DNA from: RH-AL1 sp965198485
GTDB taxonomy: Bacteria > Pseudomonadota > Alphaproteobacteria > Rhizobiales > Beijerinckiaceae
Length of the DNA: 64,000 nucleotides
Direction: 5' to 3'
NCBI GenBank assembly: GCA_965198485.1
Contig: CBDAPQ010000005.1
Span: forward strand, 3,596,001 to 3,660,000
Both the position numbers and the translations under genes were made by a program. Each line of letters starts with the position of its first letter. Within the stretch, counting starts at the first letter, position 1. The notes beneath the pieces are model-generated. The model was not told the DNA's origin. It saw only the letters and a list, made by a program, of their open reading frames with translations, and searched no databases. This document shows positions 19,311 to 27,557 of this stretch, in pieces.

Positions 19311-21740
19311 ATGAAGTTCACGCTCAGCTGGCTGAAGGATCACCTGGACACCCAGGCCGATCTCAAGACGGTCGCCGACACCCTGACGCGGATCGGGCTG
19401 GAGGTCGAGCACATCCATGAACCCGCCGCGGCGCTGGCCGGCTTCACGATCGCCGCCGTGATCGAGGCCAAGCCGCATCCCAACGCCGACCGGTTGCGCG
19501 TCTGCAGCGTCGATGCCGGCGGCGCGCCGGTGCAGGTGGTATGCGGCGCCCCCAACGCCCGCACCGGCATGAAATCGGTGTTCTCCCCCATCGGCACCTG
19601 GATCCCCGGCAAGAAAATGACGCTGGGCGCCGGCAACATCCGCGGCGTCGACTCCTTCGGCATGCTGTGTTCCGCCGCCGAACTCGAGCTCAGCGACGAC
19701 CACGACGGCATCCTCGACCTGCCCGACGACGCTCCGGTGGGGCAGGCATACGCCCGCTGGGCGGGACTCGACGATCCCGTGCTCGACATCAACCTGACGC
19801 CGAACCGTCCCGACGCCATGGGCGTCGCCGGTATCGCCCGCGACCTCGCTGCCGCCGGCCTCGGTACCATCAAGCCGTCGTCGCTGGCGCCCTTCGCGGC
19901 CAGCGAGCCCTGCCCCGTCGCGGTGCGGCTCGACCTAACCGGCGAGGATGCCGCTTTGGCGCCCGCCTTCGCGCTGCGCCAGGTCTCCGGTGCCGGAAAC
20001 GGCGACAGCCCGGCCTGGCTGCAGGCGCGGCTTCGCGCGATCGGCCTGCGCCCGATCAACGCGTTGGTCGACGTCACCAATTTCATGACCTTCGATCAGG
20101 CCCGGCCGCTCCACGTCTTCGATGCCGCCAAGATCCGGGGCGGGCTTGTCGTGCGCCGTGCCCGCGCCGGCGAGAGCCTCGCGGCGCTGGACGGCCGGAC
20201 CTACGCGCTCGATGAGACCATGGTCGTCATCGCCGACGACACCGGCCCGGTCTCCATCGCCGGTATCATGGGTGGCGCCGCGACCGGCTGCGATGCCGGC
20301 ACCACCGACGTGCTGATCGAGTCGGCGCTGTGGCACCCCTCCAACATCGCCGCGACCGGCCGCAAGCTCGGCATCAGCTCGGACGCGCGCTACCGCTTCG
20401 AGCGCGGCATCGACCCCGCCGGCACCCTTCCCGGCCTGGAGCGTGCCACTGCGATGGTGCTCGCCCATTGCGGCGGAAGCGCCTCCGTCGTGACGCTGGC
20501 CGGCGCAGTGCCGGAGCCGGACGTGCGCATCGCCTTTCCGGAGAGCGAGGTGGCGCGCCTCACCGGCCTGACGCTGGAACCGACCGAGATCGCCAGGATC
20601 CTCAAGGCCCTCGGCTTCGAGCTGACACGGGTTACCGGCAACGCCGACACGCTCTTCGTGCGGGTGCCATCGTACCGCCCCGACGTCGCCGGCACCGCCG
20701 ATCTCGTCGAAGAGGTGGTGCGTATCGCCGGCGTCGACCGTGTCGAGCCCAGGCCGCTACCGCCGGCGGGTGGCGGCGTGGCGCATGCCATCCTGACGCC
20801 GCTTCAGCGCCGCACCCGGCAGGCCAAACGCGCGCTGGCCGCATCCGGCCTCATCGAGGCGGTGACCTGGTCTTTCGTCTCGCACAAGGAGGCGGAGCTG
20901 TTCGGCGGGGGGCGGCCGGCGCTTCCGCTCGCCAATCCGATCGCATCCGACCTGTCGGACATGCGGCCGAGCCTGCTGCCGGGCTTGGTGGCGGCCGCCA
21001 GGCGCAACGCCGCGCGCGGGCATGGCGATGTCGCGCTGTTCGAGGTCGGACAGATCTTCCTGGGGCTGGGCGAGCGCGACCAGCGCATTGCCGCCGCGGC
21101 GATCCGCACCGGCACCGCCGGGCGCGGCGGCTCCGGGCGGCACTGGTCCGGCGCTGCAACGGCCGCCGACGTGTTCGACGCCAAGGCCGACGCCATGGCC
21201 CTGCTCGCCGCGCTCGGCGTGCCGACCGGCGGCCTTCAGGTCGTCGCCGGCGCTACTGCGGCATACCATCCCGGTCGCTCGATGACGCTGCGCTTCGGCC
21301 CCAAGACGATCATTGCCCACGTCGGCGAGCTGCATCCGCGCGTGCTCGCCGCGATGGACGTCGCCGGACCCGTTGTCGGCTTCGAAATGATCCTCGACGA
21401 CATACCGGCGCCGAAATCCAAGGCCAACAAGGCCAAGGCGCGCCTCGACCTGCCCGAGTTCATGCCGCTCACCCGCGACTTCGCCTTCATCATCGACGCC
21501 GGCGTCGAGGCCGGCGACATCGTCAAGGCAGCGCAAGCCGCCGATCGGACGATGGTCACAAAGGTTGCGGTGTTCGATGTCTATGCCGGTCAAGGCGTAC
21601 CGGAGGGCAAGAAGTCCGTGGCGATCGCCGCCACGCTTCAGCCGCGCGAGAAGACGCCCACCGACGCCGAGATCGAGGCTGTCTCGGCGAAGATCGTCGC
21701 CGAAGTCGTCCGCAAGACTGGTGCTGTGCTCAGAGGATGA
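19311..21740 (+). CDS. pheT: Phenylalanine--tRNA ligase beta subunit
   Basis: The 809-residue beta chain of the alpha2-beta2 synthetase. In order: N-terminal MKFTLSWLKDHLD, a tRNA-binding OB fold (residues about 40-150, GFTIAAVIEAKPHPNADRL), B3/B4 editing domain (INALVDVTNFMTFDQARPLHVFD), B5 domain, catalytic-like core and a C-terminal ferredoxin-like anticodon-binding domain (VTKVAVFDVYAGQGVPEGKKS). The ATG at 19311 gives the canonical N-terminus. The alpha subunit gene pheS is not adjacent, unusual for bacteria where pheST usually form an operon. A small secreted-protein gene follows after four bases. Confidence 0.96.
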   Translation: MKFTLSWLKDHLDTQADLKTVADTLTRIGLEVEHIHEPAAALAGFTIAAVIEAKPHPNADRLRVCSVDAGGAPVQVVCGAPNARTGMKSVFSPIGTWIPGKKMTLGAGNIRGVDSFGMLCSAAELELSDDHDGILDLPDDAPVGQAYARWAGLDDPVLDINLTPNRPDAMGVAGIARDLAAAGLGTIKPSSLAPFAASEPCPVAVRLDLTGEDAALAPAFALRQVSGAGNGDSPAWLQARLRAIGLRPINALVDVTNFMTFDQARPLHVFDAAKIRGGLVVRRARAGESLAALDGRTYALDETMVVIADDTGPVSIAGIMGGAATGCDAGTTDVLIESALWHPSNIAATGRKLGISSDARYRFERGIDPAGTLPGLERATAMVLAHCGGSASVVTLAGAVPEPDVRIAFPESEVARLTGLTLEPTEIARILKALGFELTRVTGNADTLFVRVPSYRPDVAGTADLVEEVVRIAGVDRVEPRPLPPAGGGVAHAILTPLQRRTRQAKRALAASGLIEAVTWSFVSHKEAELFGGGRPALPLANPIASDLSDMRPSLLPGLVAAARRNAARGHGDVALFEVGQIFLGLGERDQRIAAAAIRTGTAGRGGSGRHWSGAATAADVFDAKADAMALLAALGVPTGGLQVVAGATAAYHPGRSMTLRFGPKTIIAHVGELHPRVLAAMDVAGPVVGFEMILDDIPAPKSKANKAKARLDLPEFMPLTRDFAFIIDAGVEAGDIVKAAQAADRTMVTKVAVFDVYAGQGVPEGKKSVAIAATLQPREKTPTDAEIEAVSAKIVAEVVRKTGAVLRG

Positions 21741-21744
21741 TGAC

Positions 21745-22125
21745 GTGACAGAATCGACCTCGCGCCTCTCCACCGTGCGCCTCGTCACAGTCCACCTCGT
21801 GGGCGCCGCGTTGATCAGCCTCGCGTCCGTCGCCGCTGCCCACGCTCAGGCGACCATCGCCGATTGCGAGACGATCTCGGCGGCGGACGCCTACAACCAG
21901 TGCCTCGCCAAGTTCGGCCCACCCTCGAAGGCGGGAAACCTCGCACCGGAGCGGCCGGGCGACGTCAAGGGCAGCAGCGAGGAGGCGGCGGCCGCCGCCG
22001 GCAGGCCGAAGGGTGCCGGAAAGGCCGTGGCGCGGCGCGGCCGGCATGGACGCGGCGGACACTATGCTCGTCATGGCGGCGGCGGCCGCAAACGGATGAC
22101 CTTTGCGGTCCGGCGGCACAGATAG
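21745..22125 (+). CDS. Small secreted basic protein, unknown function
   Basis: A 126-residue protein from a GTG at 21745, preceded by AGAGGA within ten bases and only four bases after pheT, so it is probably the last gene of the pheT transcript. Residues about 14-37 form a signal peptide ending in an AHA-type cleavage site. The mature part has an ATIADCETISAADAYNQCL segment with two cysteines that could form a disulfide, then a low-complexity tail rich in Gly, Arg and His (HGRGGHYARHGGGGRKR). No family is recognised; a periplasmic location and possible metal or polyanion binding by the His/Arg tail are inference. Confidence 0.65.
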   Translation: MTESTSRLSTVRLVTVHLVGAALISLASVAAAHAQATIADCETISAADAYNQCLAKFGPPSKAGNLAPERPGDVKGSSEEAAAAAGRPKGAGKAVARRGRHGRGGHYARHGGGGRKRMTFAVRRHR

Positions 22126-22156
22126 GGCCAACGACGCTGAGGTTTGAAGCATCCGC

Positions 22157-23770
22157 TCAGCTTGTCGGCAACAGGCTCCGAGGCTCGGCGGCCGGCTCGC
22201 TCCCTTGCGTAGCGCCGAGCCGCTCCTTGAGGTGATCGGCGACCCTGAGCGCGTTGGCGATGATCGTCAGGGTCGGGTTTACCGCACCGACCGAAGGGAA
22301 GAACCCGGCGTCGGTGACGTAGAGGTTGTCGAGCTCGTGCGCCCTGCAGTTCACGTCGAGCACCGAGGCGCGCGGATCCTTGCCGAACCTCAAGGTGCCA
22401 GCCTGGTGCGAGACGCCTTCGATGGGAATGTCCTTGTGCACGAACAGCATGTGCGATGCGAGCGGGCGCAGCGCGGCCTTGGTCGCGGCGCGTAGCTGGC
22501 GGTGCGCTTCCAGGTTGTTGGGCGTCAGCGCCAGCCTCACCTTACCGTCGCGCTCCAGTGTCACCCGATTCTCGGCATCGGGCAGATCCTCGCTCGACAG
22601 CCAGAAGTCGAGCGCGTGATGGGCCACAGCCTCGAACGGCATGTTGGAGAGGAACTCGAGCCAGGAGGGCAGCACCTCGCCGCGCAGGTGCGTACCATGC
22701 ACCTTGCCGCACATCTGCACGAAACCCATCGGATGCGGAAAGCTGTCGTTGCCGAAGTAGAAGTCGGCGAGGCCTAGCGTCTTTTGAAAAATCGTGTCGT
22801 TGCGCTCGCGGGTTAGCGCGATCAGCACCGAGTTGTTGTGGCGCATGTAGTTGCGTCCGACGTGGCCGGAGCCGTTGGCGAGCCCGTCGGCATGGACACC
22901 GCTGGCCGAGCGCAGCATCAGCAGCGCCGAGTTGATCGCGCCGCAAGCCACCACCACGACGTCGGCGCTGTAGCGCTCCTCGGCGCCGTCGCGGGTGACA
23001 TGCACGCCCGTGACGGCGCGGCCCGAAGCATCCGTCTCCAGCTTCGACACGTAGGCGCCGGTCAGGAGTTCGACGTTGCGCTGGCCGCGGATCATCGGAT
23101 CGATGCTGATGATCTGCGAATCCGCCTTGCCGTTGGTGAGGCACGGAAAGCCGTCAAAGGCGGCGCACCGAATGCACGGGCTTTGGGGAGTGGCATCGCC
23201 TGTGCCCGGCTTCTGGTCCAGCAGGATGCCGAGCGGCAGGTGGAACGGCTTCAAGCCCTGCTTGGCCAGCATCTCGTGCAGCGCGGCGAGGCGCGGCTCG
23301 TGCTCGACCTGCGGGTAGGGGAACGGTGCTTGCGAATTGGGTTCGCTCGGATCTTCGCCGCGCGTTCCGTGCACGTGGTAGAGGCGCTCGGCTTCGAGGA
23401 AATACGGATCGAGCTCGTCGTAGTCGATCGGCCAGGCCGGCGAGACGCCGCCGCCGTGGTGGCGCACCACGCCGAAATCCTCGCGGCGCGGTCGCACCAG
23501 GGCTGCCCCGTAGACCTTGGAATTGCCACCGACGACGTAATGCACCATCGGCGCGAACGACTTGCCGTCGGCGTCGTACCAGATCTCCTTGGCCTTGTAG
23601 CGGCCCTGGTTGAAGACGGCGGCGGTGTCCCAGTTTTGCTGCTCGCGCTTCAGATAGTCGCCGCGCTCAAGGATGAGGATGCGTTTGCCGGTCGGCGCCA
23701 GACGCTGCGCCACCGTGGCTCCGCCGGGACCGCTGCCGATGACAATGACGTCGTAATGATCCTGGTGCAT
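22157..23770 (-). CDS. GMC family FAD-dependent oxidoreductase
   Basis: A 537-residue flavoprotein. The dinucleotide-binding motif DVIVIGSGPGGATVAQRLA opens the protein. GGNSKVYGAALVRPRREDFG is the FAD-contacting GMC segment, and the C-terminus TDAGFFPSVGAVNPTLTI is the family's substrate/FAD signature. These enzymes oxidise alcohols, sugars or sterols. The ATG at 23770 is chosen because the Rossmann fold starts eight residues later; the frame is open further upstream without homology. The gene is divergent from the DoxX-like gene. Confidence 0.88.
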   Translation of the reverse strand: MHQDHYDVIVIGSGPGGATVAQRLAPTGKRILILERGDYLKREQQNWDTAAVFNQGRYKAKEIWYDADGKSFAPMVHYVVGGNSKVYGAALVRPRREDFGVVRHHGGGVSPAWPIDYDELDPYFLEAERLYHVHGTRGEDPSEPNSQAPFPYPQVEHEPRLAALHEMLAKQGLKPFHLPLGILLDQKPGTGDATPQSPCIRCAAFDGFPCLTNGKADSQIISIDPMIRGQRNVELLTGAYVSKLETDASGRAVTGVHVTRDGAEERYSADVVVVACGAINSALLMLRSASGVHADGLANGSGHVGRNYMRHNNSVLIALTRERNDTIFQKTLGLADFYFGNDSFPHPMGFVQMCGKVHGTHLRGEVLPSWLEFLSNMPFEAVAHHALDFWLSSEDLPDAENRVTLERDGKVRLALTPNNLEAHRQLRAATKAALRPLASHMLFVHKDIPIEGVSHQAGTLRFGKDPRASVLDVNCRAHELDNLYVTDAGFFPSVGAVNPTLTIIANALRVADHLKERLGATQGSEPAAEPRSLLPTS

Positions 23771-23854
23771 GGGTCCGCCGATCCGTCCGTGCGCTGCTCG
23801 TACCAAACGGCAGCGCAGTGGAAATGAACTCTGCCGTGAGCTTTCCGCAGCGTC

Positions 23855-24385
23855 GTGCGTTGCGGAGGTCGGTTGGGTCGCCTGACGATCTATCATCGAG
23901 CCGGGAAAGCCACGCCCTTGTCTATTGTCGCACCCCTGATCCTCAGGATCTTCCTGGTCGTCCTGTTTCCATTCTCAACGCTCGACAAGCTGCTGAATTG
24001 GAAGAATGCTTTGAAGCAGGCCACCGACGGGCCGCTACCCGGCGGCGCTCTTCTGCTGATCGCCGCGATCTTCGTCGAGACCGGTTGCTCGCTACTCATT
24101 ATCTTCGGCGTTCTAGACCGTGCCGCGGCGGCGCTGCTGGCCTTCTATTGCATCGTGACCGCTCTGCTCTACCATCAGTTCTGGGCCTGCGGCGACTTCT
24201 TCTCGAAGAACGAGGCGAGCAAGGGGCGCAGCCACTTTTGGGAGTTCCTCAAGAACTTCGGCCTCGTCGGCGGCCTCGGCCTCATCGTGCTCGGCGCGCC
24301 GCTCGCCTCGGTGGATTACGCCGTGACCCACCCGGTCTCCTCGACGCCGGCCTATTCCGGCACCGCACCCGGCTACTCGAAATAG
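23855..24385 (+). CDS. DoxX family membrane protein
   Basis: A four-helix inner-membrane protein with DoxX-like arrangement: LRIFLVVLFPFSTLDKLLNW near the N-terminus, two central hydrophobic helices and a C-terminal helix after KNFGLVGGLG. The family is linked to quinone or thiol redox chemistry, but its function here is unknown. The start is uncertain: GTG at 23855 gives 176 residues, while TTG at 23918, preceded by GGGAAAG, gives a more typical N-terminus (about 155 residues). It lies 25 bases upstream of a VOC gene on the same strand and probably shares its transcript. Confidence 0.75.
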   Translation: MRCGGRLGRLTIYHRAGKATPLSIVAPLILRIFLVVLFPFSTLDKLLNWKNALKQATDGPLPGGALLLIAAIFVETGCSLLIIFGVLDRAAAALLAFYCIVTALLYHQFWACGDFFSKNEASKGRSHFWEFLKNFGLVGGLGLIVLGAPLASVDYAVTHPVSSTPAYSGTAPGYSK

Positions 24386-24410
24386 CCGCGCTCACACGAA
24401 GGATCGACCG

Positions 24411-25358
24411 ATGCCCCTGCACGAGCCCCCGTCGATCACCCGCGTGGCGCGCCTCGCCCTGGTCGTGTCCGACCTCCACGAAAGCGAGCGCTTCTTCGTC
24501 GAGGCTTTCGATGCCGTCGCCACCGCCCGCGGCGACAGCGGCGCCGCCTTCGCCGACCTGATGGGTGTGCCGGAGGCGATCGCGCGCCGCGTGACGATCA
24601 ACCTTGGTGCGCAGGAGATCGTGCTGCTGCAGTTCGAGCCGCCGGGCAGGCCGTATCCGCCCGGCAGCACCAGCTCGGACCTCTGGTTCCAGCATTTCGC
24701 GATCATCGTCTCGGACATGGCCGCGGCCTACGCGCAGCTCGAGGCTGCGGGCCACTTTACGCCGATCTCGCACGGCGGCCCGGTGACGCTGCCGGGCGGC
24801 ATCGAGGCCTACAAGTTTCGCGACCTCGACGGCCATCCGCTCGAGCTGCTGGCGTTCCCGCAGGACGGCGGGCCTCCGCATTGGCGGGATCGGCGCGGCC
24901 AAGCACTCTTCCTCGGCATCGACCATTCCGCGATATCTGTGAGGGACACCGACGTCTCCAGACGCTTCTTCGAGGGCTGCTTCGGCCTGAAGCAGAGCGA
25001 ACAGACGCACAACAGAGGGCCGGAGCAGTCGCGCATGGACGACGTGCCCGAGGCCAGCGTGATCGTCACCGGGCTGGCCCCGGTCACCCCGCCGCCCGCC
25101 GTCGAGATGCTCGGCTATCTCGTGGGCGAGCGCCGTCCGATCGATGGCGCCACGCGCTCCAGCGACATCGCCGCGACGCATTTCGTGCTGGAAACGCAGA
25201 ATCTCGAGCCCATCGTCGAGGCGCTGAGCGCCGGCAGCGTTCGCTTCATCTCGCCCGGCATCGTCACGATGGCCGACGGCACCCGCGCGATCATGGTGCT
25301 CGACCCGGACGGGCACCGCTTCGTGATCGAGGAGCGCGCCGATCGCCACATCGCCTGA
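24411..25358 (+). CDS. VOC superfamily protein with two glyoxalase-like domains
   Basis: The 315-residue protein contains two tandem VOC halves (residues about 8-150, starting TRVARLALVVSDLHESERFF, and about 168-312, starting FLGIDHSAISVRDTDVSRRFF). Each ends in a DGH-type strand (LDGHPLELLAF, DPDGHRFVIEE) that could supply a metal-binding Glu. The family includes dioxygenases and lyases; the reaction here is unknown. AAGGA lies about eight bases before the ATG. The stop falls just before the aquaporin frame, suggesting an operon DoxX-VOC-aquaporin. Confidence 0.82.
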   Translation: MPLHEPPSITRVARLALVVSDLHESERFFVEAFDAVATARGDSGAAFADLMGVPEAIARRVTINLGAQEIVLLQFEPPGRPYPPGSTSSDLWFQHFAIIVSDMAAAYAQLEAAGHFTPISHGGPVTLPGGIEAYKFRDLDGHPLELLAFPQDGGPPHWRDRRGQALFLGIDHSAISVRDTDVSRRFFEGCFGLKQSEQTHNRGPEQSRMDDVPEASVIVTGLAPVTPPPAVEMLGYLVGERRPIDGATRSSDIAATHFVLETQNLEPIVEALSAGSVRFISPGIVTMADGTRAIMVLDPDGHRFVIEERADRHIA

Positions 25359-25404
25359 CCACGCCGCGGCTCCGGACGAGGTCACGGCGGGGCTCGAGCC
25401 GCCG

Positions 25405-26091
25405 CTGCATCCCTACACCACAGGCCGGCGGCTGGTCGGCGAGGCGTTCGGCACCGCCCTGCTGCTCGCGGTCGTCGTCGGCTCCGGGATCATGGGCGAG
25501 CGTCTGGCCGGCGGCAACGAGGCGATCGCGCTTATCGCCAACACGATCGCGACCGGCGCGGCGCTGGTGGTGCTCATCACGATCTTCGGGCCGCTGTCGG
25601 GCGCGCACTTCAACCCGGCCGTCACGTTCGTCTTCGCGCTTCGCCGAGAGATCGGTTGGCAGCTCGCCATCGCCTACGTCGCCGCCCAGGTCACCGGCGC
25701 GATTCTCGGCGTCTTCGCCGCCCATCTCATGTTCGCGCTGCCCGTCCTGCAGTTCTCGACCAAGCTGCGCAGCGGCCCGGCGCAGGTGTTCTCGGAATTC
25801 GTCGCGACCTTCGGGCTGATCGGCACCATCGCCGGCTGCCTCAAGTTCAGGCCCGACTTCACGCCGGTCGCCGTCGGCCTCTACGTCACCTCGGCCTACT
25901 GGTTCACCGCCTCGACCTCCTTCGCCAACCCGGCGGTCACCGTCGCGCGGGGCCTGTCCGATACCTTCGCCGGCATCGCCCCCGTCTCCGTTCCCTGGTT
26001 CATCGCGGCCCAGATCGCCGGCGCCCTCGCCGCCGGCGCGACGTTCTCGTGGCTGCTGCAGGAGCGCGGAACGGAGCGGATCAAGGCATGA
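25405..26091 (+). CDS. Aquaporin / MIP family channel (start codon unclear)
   Basis: An inner-membrane channel of about 228 residues with both Asn-Pro-Ala boxes (HFNPAVTF and SFANPAVTV) and the GSGIMGERLAGGN segment seen in AqpS-like alphaproteobacterial aquaglyceroporins, which conduct water, glycerol or trivalent metalloids. No ATG, GTG or TTG exists in frame between the upstream stop (25324-25326) and an internal ATG at 25492 that would delete the first helix. CTG at 25405 gives a sensible N-terminus, so a rare start or coupling to the VOC gene is assumed. The end overlaps the convergent creatininase gene by 11 bases. Confidence 0.78.
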   Translation: MHPYTTGRRLVGEAFGTALLLAVVVGSGIMGERLAGGNEAIALIANTIATGAALVVLITIFGPLSGAHFNPAVTFVFALRREIGWQLAIAYVAAQVTGAILGVFAAHLMFALPVLQFSTKLRSGPAQVFSEFVATFGLIGTIAGCLKFRPDFTPVAVGLYVTSAYWFTASTSFANPAVTVARGLSDTFAGIAPVSVPWFIAAQIAGALAAGATFSWLLQERGTERIKA

Positions 26092-26884
26092 TCCGCAATC
26101 GTGCGAGATCGAAGGCGGCGACATCGCGGAGCAGGCCGACGAAGGCCTCGGCGCCGTAGGCGGCACAGGCCCGCCCCGCTTCCGCCGTCGCCAGCGTCGC
26201 ATTGCCCATGGCACCGGCCTCGTGGAGGTCCTGCGCCATCCAGCCGAAGCCGGTCGGACGCCCGGAGGCGCGCAGCCAGGCCTGCTCCGTCTCCATCGCC
26301 ACGCTCGCCGGCACGAAGTCGCTCAGGTGCTCGCGCCGGACCAGATCCGGCCTGAACGCCAGCATCAGCGCCGTCTCGATCGCGCCGCCGTGGATGCCGT
26401 GCCGCCGCTCCTCCTCGCTGAACAGGCCGTCGGGGGTGCCGAAGCGCTGCCAGGCGGCGAGCACCACCAGCATGCCGAGCTTCGCCCGCATCTCGTGGGC
26501 GAGGATGTCGAGCACCGGCGAGTTGCCGCCGTGGGAGTTCACGACGACGACCTTGCGGCAGCCGGCCGCCGCGACCTGCGCGACGAGCCCGCTCCAGGCC
26601 TCGAGCGCCGTGCGTGCCGCCAGGCTGAGCGTGCCGGGGAAATCGGTATGCTCGATGGAGCAGCCGACCGTCTGCGTCGGAACGATCACGGCTTGGAGAT
26701 CCGCCGGCAGCCGAGCGAGCATCGTGTCGAGGTAGCCCTGCATGATGAAGGCGTCGGTGCCGAGCGGCAGGTGCGGCCCGTGCTGCTCGATGGCCGCTAC
26801 CGGCAGCACGGCGATCACGGAGGCCATGTCCGCCGCGGCGAGATCGGCGGTGGTCAGCTCGGACCAGAAGCGAGAGGGCAGCAT
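26081..26884 (-). CDS. Creatininase family amidohydrolase
   Basis: A protein of about 267 residues with the creatininase fold. LPVAAIEQHGPHLPLGTDAF supplies the first metal ligands (Glu, His, Asp), VVNSHGGNSPVL the next His, and HGGAIETALML the last Glu. Relatives hydrolyse creatinine or similar cyclic amides, or act in riboflavin- and F420-related pathways (for example ArfB/MftE-like enzymes), so the substrate is open. ATG at 26884 is preferred; a GTG at 26899 adds five residues. It lies just downstream of cmk on the same strand (37 bases) and overlaps the convergent aquaporin gene. Confidence 0.86.
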   Translation of the reverse strand: MLPSRFWSELTTADLAAADMASVIAVLPVAAIEQHGPHLPLGTDAFIMQGYLDTMLARLPADLQAVIVPTQTVGCSIEHTDFPGTLSLAARTALEAWSGLVAQVAAAGCRKVVVVNSHGGNSPVLDILAHEMRAKLGMLVVLAAWQRFGTPDGLFSEEERRHGIHGGAIETALMLAFRPDLVRREHLSDFVPASVAMETEQAWLRASGRPTGFGWMAQDLHEAGAMGNATLATAEAGRACAAYGAEAFVGLLRDVAAFDLARLRIMP

Positions 26885-26921
26885 GGCGCTTGATGGCACG
26901 GTGTTGGCTGCCGCGCCAATC

Positions 26922-27557
26922 TCAGCGGCCGGTCTCCGCCAGCCGCCTCTCCACGATCCTGAGCGCGGCGGAGAAGGTCGCTTCGACGTCGAGCTCCGTG
27001 GTATCGAGCGTCACGGCGTCGGCGGCGACCTTCAGCGGGGCAATGGAGCGCCCGCTGTCGCGCTCGTCGCGGCGGCGGATGTCGGCGAGCACCGCGGCGG
27101 GATCGACGTGCTCGCCCCGTTCCTCCAGCTCGAGTTGGCGGCGCCGCGCCCGCGCCTCGGCCGAGGCGGTCACGAAGATCTTGGCATGGGCGTCGGGGCA
27201 GATCACCGTGCCGATGTCGCGGCCGTCGAGCACCGCGCCGGTCGGCCGACCGGCGAAACTGCGCTGCGCGGCGATCAGCGCCACGCGCACCGCCGGCACG
27301 GCCGCCACGACGGACGCAGCTTCGCCCATGTCCTTGCCGCGCAGGTGGGCCTCGTCGAAGCCGAGCAGGTCGAGGCTCTCGGCGGCACGCACGGCGGCGT
27401 CGGGATCGTGGATGTCGCCGCCCGCCTCGATCACGGCGCGCGCGGTACCCCGGTAGAGCAGCCCGGTGTCGAGGTGCGGCAGTCCGTAGGCGGCGGCGAG
27501 GCGCCGGGCCAGCGTGCCCTTGCCGGAGGCGGCCGGCCCATCGATGGCGATGATCAC
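26922..27557 (-). CDS. cmk: Cytidylate kinase
   Basis: The 211-residue kinase phosphorylates CMP and dCMP. It has the P-loop GPAASGKGT at residues 7-15, the substrate-binding LDTGLLYRG and VLDGRDIGTVICPDA, and the lid region RRRDERDSGRS. The GTG start overlaps the aroA stop (GTGA), so synthesis is coupled to aroA. The aroA-cmk order is standard in alphaproteobacteria, but rpsA, which usually follows, is not here; a creatininase-like gene comes next instead. Confidence 0.95.
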   Translation of the reverse strand: MIIAIDGPAASGKGTLARRLAAAYGLPHLDTGLLYRGTARAVIEAGGDIHDPDAAVRAAESLDLLGFDEAHLRGKDMGEAASVVAAVPAVRVALIAAQRSFAGRPTGAVLDGRDIGTVICPDAHAKIFVTASAEARARRRQLELEERGEHVDPAAVLADIRRRDERDSGRSIAPLKVAADAVTLDTTELDVEATFSAALRIVERRLAETGR

